DNA of 64,000 nt from Kaistia algarum (GTDB lineage Bacteria > Pseudomonadota > Alphaproteobacteria > Rhizobiales > Kaistiaceae), in NCBI RefSeq assembly GCF_026343945.1, contig NZ_JAPKNJ010000004.1, forward strand, positions 1-64,000, written 5' to 3'. A program made the position numbers and the translations under genes. Positions 42,773 through 51,828 of this stretch are shown here, one piece after another. Position 1 is the first letter of the stretch; each line of letters opens with the position of its first letter. The notes beneath the pieces were generated by a model. It was not told where the DNA came from. It worked only from the letters and a program-made list of their open reading frames with translations, and made no database searches.

Positions 42773-42830
42773 CCGGGAGCGAGCGAGGCCCCCTCCCGGA
42801 AAGACTATGCTGGGGGCTGCTCGCCAGCCC
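42773..42830 (-). repeat. Intercistronic hairpins after the second binding-protein gene
   Basis: Two hairpins lie between the binding protein and the ATPase. Arms GGGCTG (42814-42819) and CAGCCC (42825-42830) touch the binding-protein stop. Arms CCGGGAG (42773-42779) and CTCCCGG (42793-42799) follow. Neither has a T run. They match in position the hairpins in the other two sugar operons. Confidence 0.55.
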
Positions 42831-43858
42831 TATTCGCCCGGACCCTTGCAGGCGACGATCTGGTCCTTGGTGTAGTGGGTCCAGTCGGGGATCGAGATCG
42901 AGACCGGCCATTCGGGCGAGAGCGACGGATCGGCAGCGGCCTTCAGCTTGGCCTTGCCTGCATCCGTGGCGTTTTCCCAGATCTCGGGATTGACGAGCAC
43001 GATCTGTTGATCCGGCTTCTTGCCGTCGAGGATCTGCAGCGCCAGCGCGACGCCGGCACCGCCGATCGAGCCAGGATTGGTCACCGCTGCGCCGACGAGG
43101 CCGTTGACCGAGGAGAGCTGCCCGACAAAGCCGGCATTGTCGGCACCGACGACGGGCACCATCGTCGCCTGCGATTCCACCAGCGCGTCGACGATCACAT
43201 TGTCGATGCCCGACGTCCAGATGCCCTGGAACGGCGTGCCGGTGGCGATGAAGTCGAGGATCTGCTGCTTGCCCTGGTCCTGCTGCCAGCCGGTGAAGAC
43301 CTCATGCACGACCTTGACGTCTGGGAACTCGGCTAGCGCCCGCTTGAAGCCCTTGTCGCGGTCGCTGTCGGCCGATGCGCCCGCCGCGCCGCGCATATAG
43401 ACGACGCCGCCCTTGCCGCCGATCTGGTTGAACAGCCATTTGGCGCCGAGATAAGCGTATTCTTCCTGGTTGTTGGAGATGACATAGGCGGAAGGCTCGG
43501 TCACGGCCTGGTCGACGGCGACGACGACGATGCCCTTGGCAGTCGCTTCCTTCAGCGCGGCATTGATGCCCGCCGGATCGGCTGGATTGACGACGATGGC
43601 GTCGACGCCCGCGCTGATCAGATTGCGGACATCCTCAAGCTGGCCGGCGGCATCGGTATTGCGGTGCGCGATGTTGAGCTTGGCAACCTTGCCCGAGGCG
43701 AGCGCCTCGGCCTTCATCGCGCAGATCATTTCCTCGCGCCAGCCATTGCCCTGCACCGTATTCGAGATGCCGATCGTGTATTCCTTGGCTGCGGCGACCC
43801 CGGCCGACGCCAGCAGCGCGGCGGCGACGAGCGGCAATACGAAACTCGACTTCTTCAT
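42830..43858 (-). CDS. Sugar ABC transporter periplasmic substrate-binding protein (RbsB type)
   Basis: A 342-residue exported protein with a signal peptide (KKSSFVLPLVAAALLASAGVAAA, cleaved after AAA near 24). The mature domain begins KEYTIGISNTVQGNGWREEM, typical of the ribose/autoinducer-2 type binding proteins. DAIVVNPADPAGINAALKEA and GIVVVAVDQAVTEPSAYVIS follow the family order. The ATG at 43858 follows AGGGAGGAAAG. The sugar is unknown; the neighbouring dehydrogenases suggest a polyol or sugar acid. Confidence 0.88.
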   Translation of the reverse strand: MKKSSFVLPLVAAALLASAGVAAAKEYTIGISNTVQGNGWREEMICAMKAEALASGKVAKLNIAHRNTDAAGQLEDVRNLISAGVDAIVVNPADPAGINAALKEATAKGIVVVAVDQAVTEPSAYVISNNQEEYAYLGAKWLFNQIGGKGGVVYMRGAAGASADSDRDKGFKRALAEFPDVKVVHEVFTGWQQDQGKQQILDFIATGTPFQGIWTSGIDNVIVDALVESQATMVPVVGADNAGFVGQLSSVNGLVGAAVTNPGSIGGAGVALALQILDGKKPDQQIVLVNPEIWENATDAGKAKLKAAADPSLSPEWPVSISIPDWTHYTKDQIVACKGPGE

Positions 43859-43949
43859 GGTCTTTCCTCCCTTTGAGACGTCTTCTGATCTTGCCGGGGC
43901 CACCTCCTCGCGGCGCCGACAAGCGTTTCACTCTGCGTGTGATTTCAAC

Positions 43950-44864
43950 TCACTTTACATAGGGCTGCAACACGTCCCGCGCGATCTGGAAGCCGCGCTT
44001 GACCTTGTCGTCGCTCCCCTCGAACTGGCGGTCCTCATGCTCGATCACCACCGGCCCGTCATAGCCGGCACGATAGAGGCCTGAGAAAAACACCCGCCAG
44101 TCGACCTCGCCGAGCCCCGGCATGCGCGGCACCTGCCAGCCGATGCCGGCCGAGAGAATGCCGTGTTCATAGAGCCCGTCGCGGTCGATCATCAGGTCCT
44201 TGGCATGGACATGCAACATATGCGGGCCGAACTCGCGGATGAAGCGCTCCATGTCGATCATCTGCCAGATGAGATGCGAGGGATCGAAATTCATGCCCAC
44301 CTCGCCGCTGAACGCATCAAGGATGCGCCGCCAGACATTCGGGGAATAGGCAATGTTGTGCCCGCCCGGCCACTCGTCGCGGCTGAAGATCATCGGGCAG
44401 TTCTCGAATGCCAGCCGGACGCCGTGGTCCCGGGCATGGGCGACGATATCCGGCCAGATCTTCAGCGCCTCGGCCCAGTTCTGGTCGACGTTCTTCGAGG
44501 CATCGCCGCCGCAGAAGGTGTTGACGACGGAGACTCCCATGCGTCCCGCCGCGATGATGACCTCTTTCAGATGGCCAATCACCGCCTCGCGATGCGCCGG
44601 ATCGGGATGGAGCGGATTGGGATAGTAGCCGAGCGCCGAGATCGCGATGTTCTTCTCGGCAAGAGCGGCGACAATCTCTTGTCCCTGCGTCACCGATAGT
44701 CCGGCCACGTCGATATGGCTCGTCCCGGCATAGCGGCGGCTCGGACCAGCGCTATGCGGCCAGCAGGCGACTTCGAGCACGTCAAACCCGACCGAATTCG
44801 CCCAGTCCGCGACATCCAGCAGCGACAAATCTGGAAACGGCGCGGTCAGCAGACCCAGTTTCAT
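43950..44864 (-). CDS. Sugar phosphate isomerase/epimerase-type TIM barrel protein
   Basis: A 304-residue AP-endonuclease-2-like (xylose-isomerase-like) barrel. Metal ligands are expected around ALENCP (Glu), NFDPSHLIWQ (Asp, His), LHVHAKDL (His) and VIEHEDRQ (Glu), and all these blocks are seen. Members are inosose dehydratases, epimerases or isomerases of sugars. The start overlaps the mannitol-dehydrogenase-like gene by four bases, linking it to that enzyme. The 91-base gap to the binding-protein gene has no clear terminator. Confidence 0.83.
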   Translation of the reverse strand: MKLGLLTAPFPDLSLLDVADWANSVGFDVLEVACWPHSAGPSRRYAGTSHIDVAGLSVTQGQEIVAALAEKNIAISALGYYPNPLHPDPAHREAVIGHLKEVIIAAGRMGVSVVNTFCGGDASKNVDQNWAEALKIWPDIVAHARDHGVRLAFENCPMIFSRDEWPGGHNIAYSPNVWRRILDAFSGEVGMNFDPSHLIWQMIDMERFIREFGPHMLHVHAKDLMIDRDGLYEHGILSAGIGWQVPRMPGLGEVDWRVFFSGLYRAGYDGPVVIEHEDRQFEGSDDKVKRGFQIARDVLQPYVK

Positions 44865-46387
44865 CCCTTCCTCCCTATTGTCTCTTGCGCCTCGCAGATC
44901 GTCCGCAGATAGCCGATTGGATCCGCCGAAAGCAGACCCGCCAGCCGCTCAGCGACCGACGCGCGGAACACCGGGTTCTCCGAGAGTTCCGGAACGAAAA
45001 TCGCGTCGATGGCAAGAACCGCCTCCGACAGCGCCTTTGGATCGTTGCCGATCCGGTCGGCGATCGCCGCGATCCGCGCGGCATAGGGATCCTCCACCCG
45101 CCACGCCCTGCCGAAGCGTTCGGAGGCGCGGATCAGATAGGTCATCCATGCGGCGACCGGCACGGAAAGCAGCGCGATGCCGTGCCCGCGCGCCAGCCGT
45201 TCGCGGATCGGGCTCAGGATGCGCTGGACGATCTTCTGCGAGCCATCGGTCGCGATCTGGTGGTTCCGGTGCCGGATCGCGGTGTTGGTAAGCCGGCTAA
45301 GGCTCTGCTCGACATAGGCCTCCGGCGAGACGCCCGGGATCGGCTGCAAGGTCGGCAGGCTCTCCTCGACCAGCATGCGGCGGATGAAGCTGGCCAGCAG
45401 CGGGTCGGCCATGTCGTCGAAGCTATACTCATGTCCCGCCAGGACACCGAGATAGGAAAGCGTCGTCTGCGCGCCGTTCAGGATGCGCATCTTCAGATGC
45501 TCGAACGCCTCAACATCGTCCACGATCGAAGCACCGACGCGGTCATAAGCCGGGAACCGCCCGGCGAAGCGGTTCTCGATCACCCATTGCCGGAACGGCT
45601 CGCCGACGACGACGCCATCATCGCGATAGCCAAGATTCTGCTCGACGAAGTCGATATCGGCGGCAGACGTCGCCGGAACGATGCGGTCGACCATGGTCGA
45701 GGGGAAGGCGGCGTTGCGGGCGATCCAGTCGGCGATGCCGCCACCCCGGCGCTCGGCGAGCGTCGTGACGACCCGTTCGAGGATCGCCCCATTCGACGGG
45801 ATGTTGTCGCAGCTCATGACCGTCACGGGCCGGTCATGCGAGCACCGGCGCAGTTCCATCGCCCTGAGGATGAGGCCCGGCACGCTGCGCGGAGTTTCGG
45901 GATAAGCGAGGTCGTGCAGGATATCGGGATGGGCCTCGTCGAGTTCCCCGCTCGCCGGCCGGTGGCAATAACCCTTCTCCGTCACCGTCAGCGAGATCAG
46001 GTCTATCTCTGGCGACGCCAGCACGGCGAGCGCCGGTTCGGCACGATCCTGGCTGTCGACTACGCGCAGGAGGCTGCCGATCACCCGCGCTTCGACCCGC
46101 TCGTTCTCGCGCAGCAGCCGCGTATAGAGCCCATTCTGCCGGCCGAGCGTGCCGATGATCAGCGGCGGGCGGATGTTGATGCCGACGATGCCCCAGCGGC
46201 CGAATTCCACGGCGAGAAGATCCTCCGTGAACTCGGCCTGATGCGCACGATGAAACGCGCCGACGCCGATATGGGCGATGCCGGGACGAAGCGCCGAGCG
46301 GTCATAGGCCGGGCCAGCGACGCCGGCCGGCAGGCGGCCGAGTAGCGCGCTCCCGAGGGCCTCGCCTGTCTGCAAGGCGGCGCTCAA
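44861..46387 (-). CDS. Mannitol dehydrogenase family oxidoreductase
   Basis: About 508 residues. The N-terminal cofactor region has GIAHIGVGAFHRAHQAEFTE, followed by ISLTVTEKGYCHRPASGELD and the VMSCDNIPSNGAILE block, all diagnostic of mannitol 2-dehydrogenase, fructuronate reductase and altronate oxidoreductase. The catalytic K-x4-N-x2-H motif reads KMRILNGAQ, so the family His is replaced by Gln. It converts between a ketose and a polyol or hexonate with NAD(P)H. The start is not certain: no ATG is available. TTG 46387, six bases after GGGAGG, looks best; TTG 46408 is the frame limit. Confidence 0.8.
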   Translation of the reverse strand: MSAALQTGEALGSALLGRLPAGVAGPAYDRSALRPGIAHIGVGAFHRAHQAEFTEDLLAVEFGRWGIVGINIRPPLIIGTLGRQNGLYTRLLRENERVEARVIGSLLRVVDSQDRAEPALAVLASPEIDLISLTVTEKGYCHRPASGELDEAHPDILHDLAYPETPRSVPGLILRAMELRRCSHDRPVTVMSCDNIPSNGAILERVVTTLAERRGGGIADWIARNAAFPSTMVDRIVPATSAADIDFVEQNLGYRDDGVVVGEPFRQWVIENRFAGRFPAYDRVGASIVDDVEAFEHLKMRILNGAQTTLSYLGVLAGHEYSFDDMADPLLASFIRRMLVEESLPTLQPIPGVSPEAYVEQSLSRLTNTAIRHRNHQIATDGSQKIVQRILSPIRERLARGHGIALLSVPVAAWMTYLIRASERFGRAWRVEDPYAARIAAIADRIGNDPKALSEAVLAIDAIFVPELSENPVFRASVAERLAGLLSADPIGYLRTICEAQETIGRKG

Positions 46388-46451
46388 CGCCGCCCTCCCA
46401 CAAGCCAATGACCGTGGCCCATCCGCGCTTCCCGTCCCGTTTCGGAATTAC

Positions 46452-46464
46452 GTTTCTATTTTTT
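46452..46464 (-). promoter_or_regulatory. Promoter motif shared with the divergent gene at 47527
   Basis: On the minus strand, upstream of the mannitol-dehydrogenase-family gene, AAAAAATAGAAAC is found and is followed by GTAATTCCGAAACGG. The same 13-mer occurs upstream of the Gfo/Idh/MocA gene in the same orientation relative to its gene. It is a candidate operator of the RpiR regulator encoded between. Confidence 0.5.
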
Positions 46465-46510
46465 TCATCATGGAACGACACTTCCCGTTCGTCAACGGGG
46501 GTTGTCGTCC

Positions 46511-47386
46511 TTACCCTGCCCGGCGAGCGACGACGCCATGGACGAGGGCCATGCCGGCAGCAAGCGAGGCGGCAAGCGAGCGGAAGCCGCCGAATTCGGA
46601 CTCGACCACCTCCACCCAGGCATCGGAGAGCGGCACCAGCGGGCTGAAGGTGCTGTCGGTGATGGTGACGATCCGCGCGTTGCGCTCATGGGCGATGGCG
46701 ACGAGGTCAGGCGTGATCGAATTGTAAGGGCTGAAGCTTACGGCCAGCACCGCGTCGCCCGTGCCGATACAGCCGATCTGGTCGAGCGCGGCCGAGCCGA
46801 CATTGTCGACGAGAACGTTGCGCACGCCCTGCTGCGACAGCGTCAGCGACAGATAGGCGGTCACCGGAAAGGCGCGCTTGCTGCCGACGAGATAGACCAG
46901 GTCGGCGCCGGCGAGGATGTCGATCATCGCCGCGAAACGATCGGCGTCGAAGCTCTCGCCGATCCGGGCCAGCGAGGCCTGCGACGCAGCGACCAACCCT
47001 TTGAGGAAATGAAGGTCGGGATTCGAATCGTCCATAATCGGACGCCCTCCCCCCTCGCCGCCGGGCGCATCCGGCCAGGAGGCCTTCACATGCGCCTTGA
47101 ACAGCGCCTGGAAATCCGAGAAGCCGGCATAGCCGAAGATCTGCGCGAAGCGCACCAGCGTCGAGGGCTGGACGCCGGCCTTCTCCGCCACCTGCACGAT
47201 CGTGCCGAGCGCGACCTCGCCGGGATGCTGCCACAGGAAAATCGCGACCTGCCGCAAGCGCTTCGGGAAATGTAACGTGCCCGAGGCGAGCACGGCGCGC
47301 AGTTCTTCGTAGCTGTTCGGCTTGGCATAGCCGAGCGCGACCCGCCCGCTCGCCTTTTTCGCCGCCTTCGGCTCGCTTTCCACCAT
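46511..47386 (-). CDS. RpiR family transcriptional regulator
   Basis: A 291-residue RpiR regulator. The N-terminal helix-turn-helix (HTH_6, about 25-100) is seen in FPKRLRQVAIFLWQHPGEVA and EKAGVQPSTLVRFAQIFGYAGFSDFQ. The SIS sugar-phosphate-binding domain follows (about 130-270), with YLVGSKRAFPVTAYLS and AVSFSPYNSITPDLVAIAHE. It should sense a phosphorylated sugar and control the operon downstream on the same strand and the divergent Gfo/Idh/MocA gene. The ATG at 47386 is preferred to the 47446 frame limit. Confidence 0.88.
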   Translation of the reverse strand: MVESEPKAAKKASGRVALGYAKPNSYEELRAVLASGTLHFPKRLRQVAIFLWQHPGEVALGTIVQVAEKAGVQPSTLVRFAQIFGYAGFSDFQALFKAHVKASWPDAPGGEGGGRPIMDDSNPDLHFLKGLVAASQASLARIGESFDADRFAAMIDILAGADLVYLVGSKRAFPVTAYLSLTLSQQGVRNVLVDNVGSAALDQIGCIGTGDAVLAVSFSPYNSITPDLVAIAHERNARIVTITDSTFSPLVPLSDAWVEVVESEFGGFRSLAASLAAGMALVHGVVARRAG

Positions 47387-47404
47387 GGCGCCCAAACCTT
47401 CGCC

Positions 47405-47464
47405 GAAACGCTCCCGGCGTATTGTCACGTGGCGGAAGCGTTTCACAATCCAAAAAATAGAAAC
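47405..47464. promoter_or_regulatory. Divergent RpiR / Gfo-Idh-MocA control region
   Basis: Two signals lie in the 140-base gap. GAAACGCT (47405-47412) and AGCGTTTC (47437-47444) form a perfect 8-base inverted repeat with CACGTG between. AAAAAATAGAAAC (47452-47464) repeats the motif found upstream of the mannitol-dehydrogenase-family gene. GAAACG also recurs in that promoter. They are likely RpiR binding sites; this is inference from shared sequence only. Confidence 0.5.
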
Positions 47465-47526
47465 CCTCTTCGAAATATCGCCGTGCCGCGCTATCGTCGC
47501 CGCGTTCTGGAGAGGGAGTTGCTTCG

Positions 47527-48711
47527 ATGGTCTATGCGACAGCCGATGGGTCCGCGGGCTCGCGCCTGCGTGTTGGCATGGTCGGCGGCGGGCGGAACGC
47601 CTTTATCGGCGCCGTGCACCGCTTCGCGATCCGGCTCGATGACCAGATCATGCTCGTCGCCGGCGCGCTATCGTCCGACCCGGCCAATGCCGCAGCCTCG
47701 GCCTCCGATCTCGGGTTGGCGCCCGATCGCAGCTATACGGATTATCGCGAGATGGCCCGCGCCGAGGCGGCTCGGCCGGACGGGATCGAGGCGGTCGTGA
47801 TCGTCACGCCGAACCATCTGCATGCGCCCATCGCCACCGCCTTCCTAGAAGCCGGCATCGACGTCATCTGCGACAAGCCGCTGTCGACGACGCTGGAAGA
47901 AGCCCGAGCCCTCGTCGCGCTCAGCCGGGCAAGAGACCGCAAGCTCCTCGTGACGCTCAACAATACTGGCTACGCCATGGTCCGTCAGGCCCGCGAGATG
48001 GTTGCCGCCGGCGAACTTGGCCGGATCGTCGCGATCCATGCCGCCTATATCCAGGACTGGCTGACCCAGCCGATCGATGCCGACGGGCAGAAGCAGGCCG
48101 AATGGCGCACCGACCCGGCCCGTGCCGGCCAATCGGCGGTGCTGGCCGATATCGGCGTCCACGCCTTCAACCTCGCCTGCTTCGTCTCCGGCGAGCAGGC
48201 GGAGAGTGTCGCGGCCGATCTGTTCACCGCCGTGCCTGGCCGGAGGCTCGATGACAACGCCAATGTGATGGTGCGCTGGACAGGCGGGGCGCGGGGAACG
48301 CTCCTCGCCAGCCAGACCTCGCCAGGGCATTATAACGACCTCTCCCTGCGCATCTATGGCGAGAAGGCCGGACTCGAATGGCGCGGCGCCGATCCGGAGA
48401 CGCTGCGCTTTTCGCCCTTCGGCGAGGACAGCCGCACCATTATCCGTGGCGGCCATGGCTCGACGGCGGAGGCTCGCCGCGTCTCGCGCATGCCAGCCGC
48501 CCATCCCGAGGGCTATATCGAAGCCTTTGCCAATCTCTATCGCGACGCCGCCGAGATCATTCTATCGCACCGGGCGGGGGGGACACCCGACGCGGCGCTA
48601 CTGGCGCGCGTCCCCGACGTCGTCGACGGTGCGCGCGGCGTGCAGTTCGTGGCGGCCGCCGTCGAATCGAACGCCGCCGGAGGCAGCTGGACCGACGCCC
48701 GCTTCGACTAG
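47527..48711 (+). CDS. Gfo/Idh/MocA family sugar dehydrogenase
   Basis: A 394-residue NAD(P)-dependent oxidoreductase. The Rossmann motif is VGMVGGGRNAFIGAVHR, followed by VVIVTPNHLHAPIA and the EKP-type motif as CDKPLSTTLEEA. DIGVHAFNLACFVSG supplies the catalytic D-x-x-x-H. It oxidises a sugar or inositol-like ring, probably the imported one. It is divergent from the RpiR gene and shares motifs with the ABC operon promoter, suggesting a common regulon. Confidence 0.87.
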   Translation: MVYATADGSAGSRLRVGMVGGGRNAFIGAVHRFAIRLDDQIMLVAGALSSDPANAAASASDLGLAPDRSYTDYREMARAEAARPDGIEAVVIVTPNHLHAPIATAFLEAGIDVICDKPLSTTLEEARALVALSRARDRKLLVTLNNTGYAMVRQAREMVAAGELGRIVAIHAAYIQDWLTQPIDADGQKQAEWRTDPARAGQSAVLADIGVHAFNLACFVSGEQAESVAADLFTAVPGRRLDDNANVMVRWTGGARGTLLASQTSPGHYNDLSLRIYGEKAGLEWRGADPETLRFSPFGEDSRTIIRGGHGSTAEARRVSRMPAAHPEGYIEAFANLYRDAAEIILSHRAGGTPDAALLARVPDVVDGARGVQFVAAAVESNAAGGSWTDARFD

Positions 48712-48824
48712 CCGGTCGCGACCCCTCCCGGAGACCTTGGCGCAGAAACGCTTCGGCCATTCTCAAATGGCTGCGAAGATGCGACACGGTCGGGAAACCG
48801 GGACCGCAGGAGACGCAAACCGCC

Positions 48825-49778
48825 ATGGCATCGCCCGCAGCGTTCTTCGACTGGAGCAGCGAGCGCGGCGCGCTTAGGACCTCCATCGCCGTGACGCTCT
48901 GCGTCGCGGCGATCGGCATCGTCTTCGGCCTTTTGTCCGGATCCTTCTCGATCATGTTCGACGGCTTCTATTCGCTCGTCGATGCCAGCATGAGCGCGCT
49001 GGCGCTCACCGTCGTGAACCTGATCGCCTTCACGGCGACGTCCGAACCCCATTCCGCGCGCCTGCGCGAGCGCTTCAACATGGGCTTCTGGCACCTGGAA
49101 CCGATCGTGCTCGGCCTCAACGGCGTGCTTTTGATCGGCGTCGCCTTCTATGCTCTGATCAACGCGATCAGCAGCCTGCTGGAAGGCGGTCGCGATCTCG
49201 AATTCGGCTACGCGATCCTCTATGGCGTGGTCACGGTCATCGCCTGCTTTGGCGCAGCGTGGATCGAGGCCCGCGCCAACCGGAAGATCCGCTCCGACTT
49301 CATCCGTCTCGACGTCCGCTCCTGGATCATGTCCGGCAGCATCACCGCGGCGCTGCTTGTCGCCTTCTGCGTCGGCTATGCCGTACAGGGAACTCGCTGG
49401 GAGTGGATATCGCCCTATATCGACCCCGCCGTGCTGGCGTTGGTCTGCGTGATCATCATTCCCATGCCGATCTCGACCGTCCGCCAAGCGCTGTCCGACA
49501 TCCTGCTGATGACGCCGCCTGACCTCAAGCTGCATGTCGACGCGGTCGCCAAGGCCTTCGTGGCAAAGCACAACTTCCAGTCCTACCGCGTCTACGCCGC
49601 CAAGGTCGGCCGCGCCAAGCAGATCGAACTCTATTTCATCGTGCCACCCGATTCGCCGGCACGGACGATCGGCGAATGGGATGCGCTCCGCGACGAGGTC
49701 GGCGAGGCCATCGGGGGCGAAAGCTCCGACCGCTGGCTCACTGTCGTCTTCACCGGCGACCGGGAATGGGCGGAGTAA
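48825..49778 (+). CDS. Cation diffusion facilitator family transporter
   Basis: A 317-residue inner-membrane protein with about five to six membrane segments in the first 210 residues and a cytosolic C-terminal domain of about 100 residues. The CDF block MFDGFYSLVDASMSALAL is in the second membrane segment; the first Asp of the classical D-x-x-x-D zinc site is Tyr here. FWHLEPIVLGLNG and the HTH-like SDFIRLDVRSWIMSG follow the pattern of the COG3965 group. It probably exports a divalent metal with proton exchange. GGAG lies before the ATG at 48825; upstream frames are shadows of the dehydrogenase. Confidence 0.8.
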   Translation: MASPAAFFDWSSERGALRTSIAVTLCVAAIGIVFGLLSGSFSIMFDGFYSLVDASMSALALTVVNLIAFTATSEPHSARLRERFNMGFWHLEPIVLGLNGVLLIGVAFYALINAISSLLEGGRDLEFGYAILYGVVTVIACFGAAWIEARANRKIRSDFIRLDVRSWIMSGSITAALLVAFCVGYAVQGTRWEWISPYIDPAVLALVCVIIIPMPISTVRQALSDILLMTPPDLKLHVDAVAKAFVAKHNFQSYRVYAAKVGRAKQIELYFIVPPDSPARTIGEWDALRDEVGEAIGGESSDRWLTVVFTGDREWAE

Positions 49779-49791
49779 CGTTCAACCGCAA

Positions 49792-51744
49792 TCAGATCAC
49801 CCGGTCATTGCCGCCGTCCACGGGGATCTGCGCCCCGGTCGTGCGGGAGAACGTGCCGTCGACGAGTGCGGCCACGGCGCGGGCCACGTCGGTCGATTTC
49901 ACTTCCGCCCGCATCAGGTTGCGCGACTTGTATTCGGCGACCGTGATCCCGTATCGCCGCGCCGAGGTTTCGAGGGCCTCTTCGGTCCACAAGCGCGTAT
50001 CGAACACAGCATCGGGATGGACCGCATTGACCGTGACCCCTGCCGGCGCCAGTTCCAGCGCGGCGACGCGCATGAGCTGCGTGAGCCCCGCCTTCGACAC
50101 GGAATAGGCGGCGGCGCCTGCCCCCGGCGCCGCGACGTTGCGCGAGCCGATGAAGACGACGGAAGGATCGATGCCGAGCCGTAGGAAGCGCACGGCATGC
50201 TTCAGAAGCTTCCAATGCGAGGTGAGATTGACCTCCAGCGTGTCGTCCCAGTCCACGTCGCTCAACGCCTCGATCGGCGCCCCGGCGCGGAAAATGCCGG
50301 CGTTGGAGACGAGGATATCAACGCCGCCATAGTGGCGCACGATATCGTCCAGCGCCGGCGTGACGGCCTCGTCGCTTCTCAGGTCGGCGACGACGCCGTC
50401 ATAGCCAGGCCGGTTCATGTGATCGCGGATGGACGGATCGAGGTCGATGCCCACGACGACCGCGCCGCGGTCGCGCAATAGCTCCGCACAAGCGCGGCCT
50501 ATGCCGGCGGCCGCTCCGGTCACGACCGCGATCTTTCCGGCGAGGGGCGGCGGCGTGCCCTGCGCCTTCAGCTTGGCTTGCTCCAGTTCCCAATATTCGA
50601 GATCGCGCAGCTCGGATTCGGAGAGACCCTGCCAATGGCCGAGCCGGCCGGCGGTGCGCAGCGCGCGGACAGTCGCCCGCGCCACATCGGCCGAAACACG
50701 CGCCCGTGCCAGCGTGGGCCCGAAGCTGCGTACAGCGCCGTCCGAAAGGAGCGCCCAGTGCGGATGCGGGCTCAATGGTACCAGGTCCGGATTGCCGGCG
50801 CGGCCGACATAGGCCCTGTAGGCCTCGGCGAAATGCTGCAGCCCCGGCAGCGGATCGTCGTTCACGACGGCCGGGAACGGCTTGTTGTGGATGACGTGCT
50901 CGGGTGTGAGCGTGCCATGCAGCGCCCGCTCGGCGACGCCCGCGATCTCCTCCGGCGGCAACGCCGTCGCGGGAAGCGAGATCATCGCCCGCCCTGCCAA
51001 CCGGCTGACGGCGCCGCGCAGGGTGGCAACGACCACCGGATCGGTCTCCGGCGGGGTCGATGGGGTCGGCAACGCCCCATGCGCGGCGAGCCAGTCCTCC
51101 GCCTCGGCGCAGATCGCCACCATGCGGTCGTAGCTCTCCCTGGCCGTCGAACCCCAGGTGAAGACGCCGTGATGTTCGAGAAGTATCGCCTCGAACGCCG
51201 ACAGGTCGTGGCTCAGGAGAGCGGCGCGGATCTGCCGGGCAAGATCGAAGCCGGGCTTCACATAGGCCAGGATCAGGACGCGCTGGCCATAGACACGCTC
51301 GAGCAATGCTCGTCCGCCGCCATTCGACAGCGTCAGGACGCCATCGGCATGCGAATGATCCACATAGACGAAGGGGATCAGCGCATGGACGATCGCCTCG
51401 ATCGAGGCAGCCGCGGCGGACGGATCGAATCGCGCCCGCTTCAGTTCGCTCACCATGTCGGTGTCGGATAGTTGCTCCAGTTCCGCCAGACGGAGCACGG
51501 TGGGAAGATCGAGAGCCGTGAACCCCTCCCGCCCCATCGCGCCGAGATCGAAACCGCTGGCCTTGACCCAGATGGCCTCATGCGTATCGCCGAAGCGGTC
51601 GGTGACGCGCCCCTTGAGCGACGTGTTGCCGCCGCCATGCAGCACCAAAGCTGGATCGCTGCCGATCAGGCGCGAGGAATAGACGCGTCGATCGAGTTCC
51701 GATCCGGCCTTCGCCGCCTCGACCTGATCCCAGAGATTGCGCAT
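49792..51744 (-). CDS. Bifunctional class II aldolase / short-chain dehydrogenase
   Basis: A 650-residue fusion. The N-terminal part (about 1-400) is a class II aldolase of the rhamnulose-1-phosphate type, with the zinc ligands in VDHSHADG and LEHHGVFTWG and the phosphate region LHGGGNTSLKG. The C-terminal part (about 405-650) is an SDR with TGAAAGIGRA, SNAGIF and the Y-x-x-x-K of AYSVSKAG. Similar fusions are annotated as rhamnulose-1-phosphate aldolase/alcohol dehydrogenase, which cleave a ketose phosphate and oxidise the aldehyde formed. AGGAGGAAACCG precedes the ATG at 51744. It ends the operon with DhaK/DhaL. The sugar cannot be named. Confidence 0.87.
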   Translation of the reverse strand: MRNLWDQVEAAKAGSELDRRVYSSRLIGSDPALVLHGGGNTSLKGRVTDRFGDTHEAIWVKASGFDLGAMGREGFTALDLPTVLRLAELEQLSDTDMVSELKRARFDPSAAAASIEAIVHALIPFVYVDHSHADGVLTLSNGGGRALLERVYGQRVLILAYVKPGFDLARQIRAALLSHDLSAFEAILLEHHGVFTWGSTARESYDRMVAICAEAEDWLAAHGALPTPSTPPETDPVVVATLRGAVSRLAGRAMISLPATALPPEEIAGVAERALHGTLTPEHVIHNKPFPAVVNDDPLPGLQHFAEAYRAYVGRAGNPDLVPLSPHPHWALLSDGAVRSFGPTLARARVSADVARATVRALRTAGRLGHWQGLSESELRDLEYWELEQAKLKAQGTPPPLAGKIAVVTGAAAGIGRACAELLRDRGAVVVGIDLDPSIRDHMNRPGYDGVVADLRSDEAVTPALDDIVRHYGGVDILVSNAGIFRAGAPIEALSDVDWDDTLEVNLTSHWKLLKHAVRFLRLGIDPSVVFIGSRNVAAPGAGAAAYSVSKAGLTQLMRVAALELAPAGVTVNAVHPDAVFDTRLWTEEALETSARRYGITVAEYKSRNLMRAEVKSTDVARAVAALVDGTFSRTTGAQIPVDGGNDRVI

Positions 51745-51828
51745 CGGTTTCCTCCTTCTGCGCGGACACAGCCGCACGATCGGGCCGCCGCAAGCGGCGG
51801 ACCGTCTTTCGTCTGGTCAGTAAGCCGC

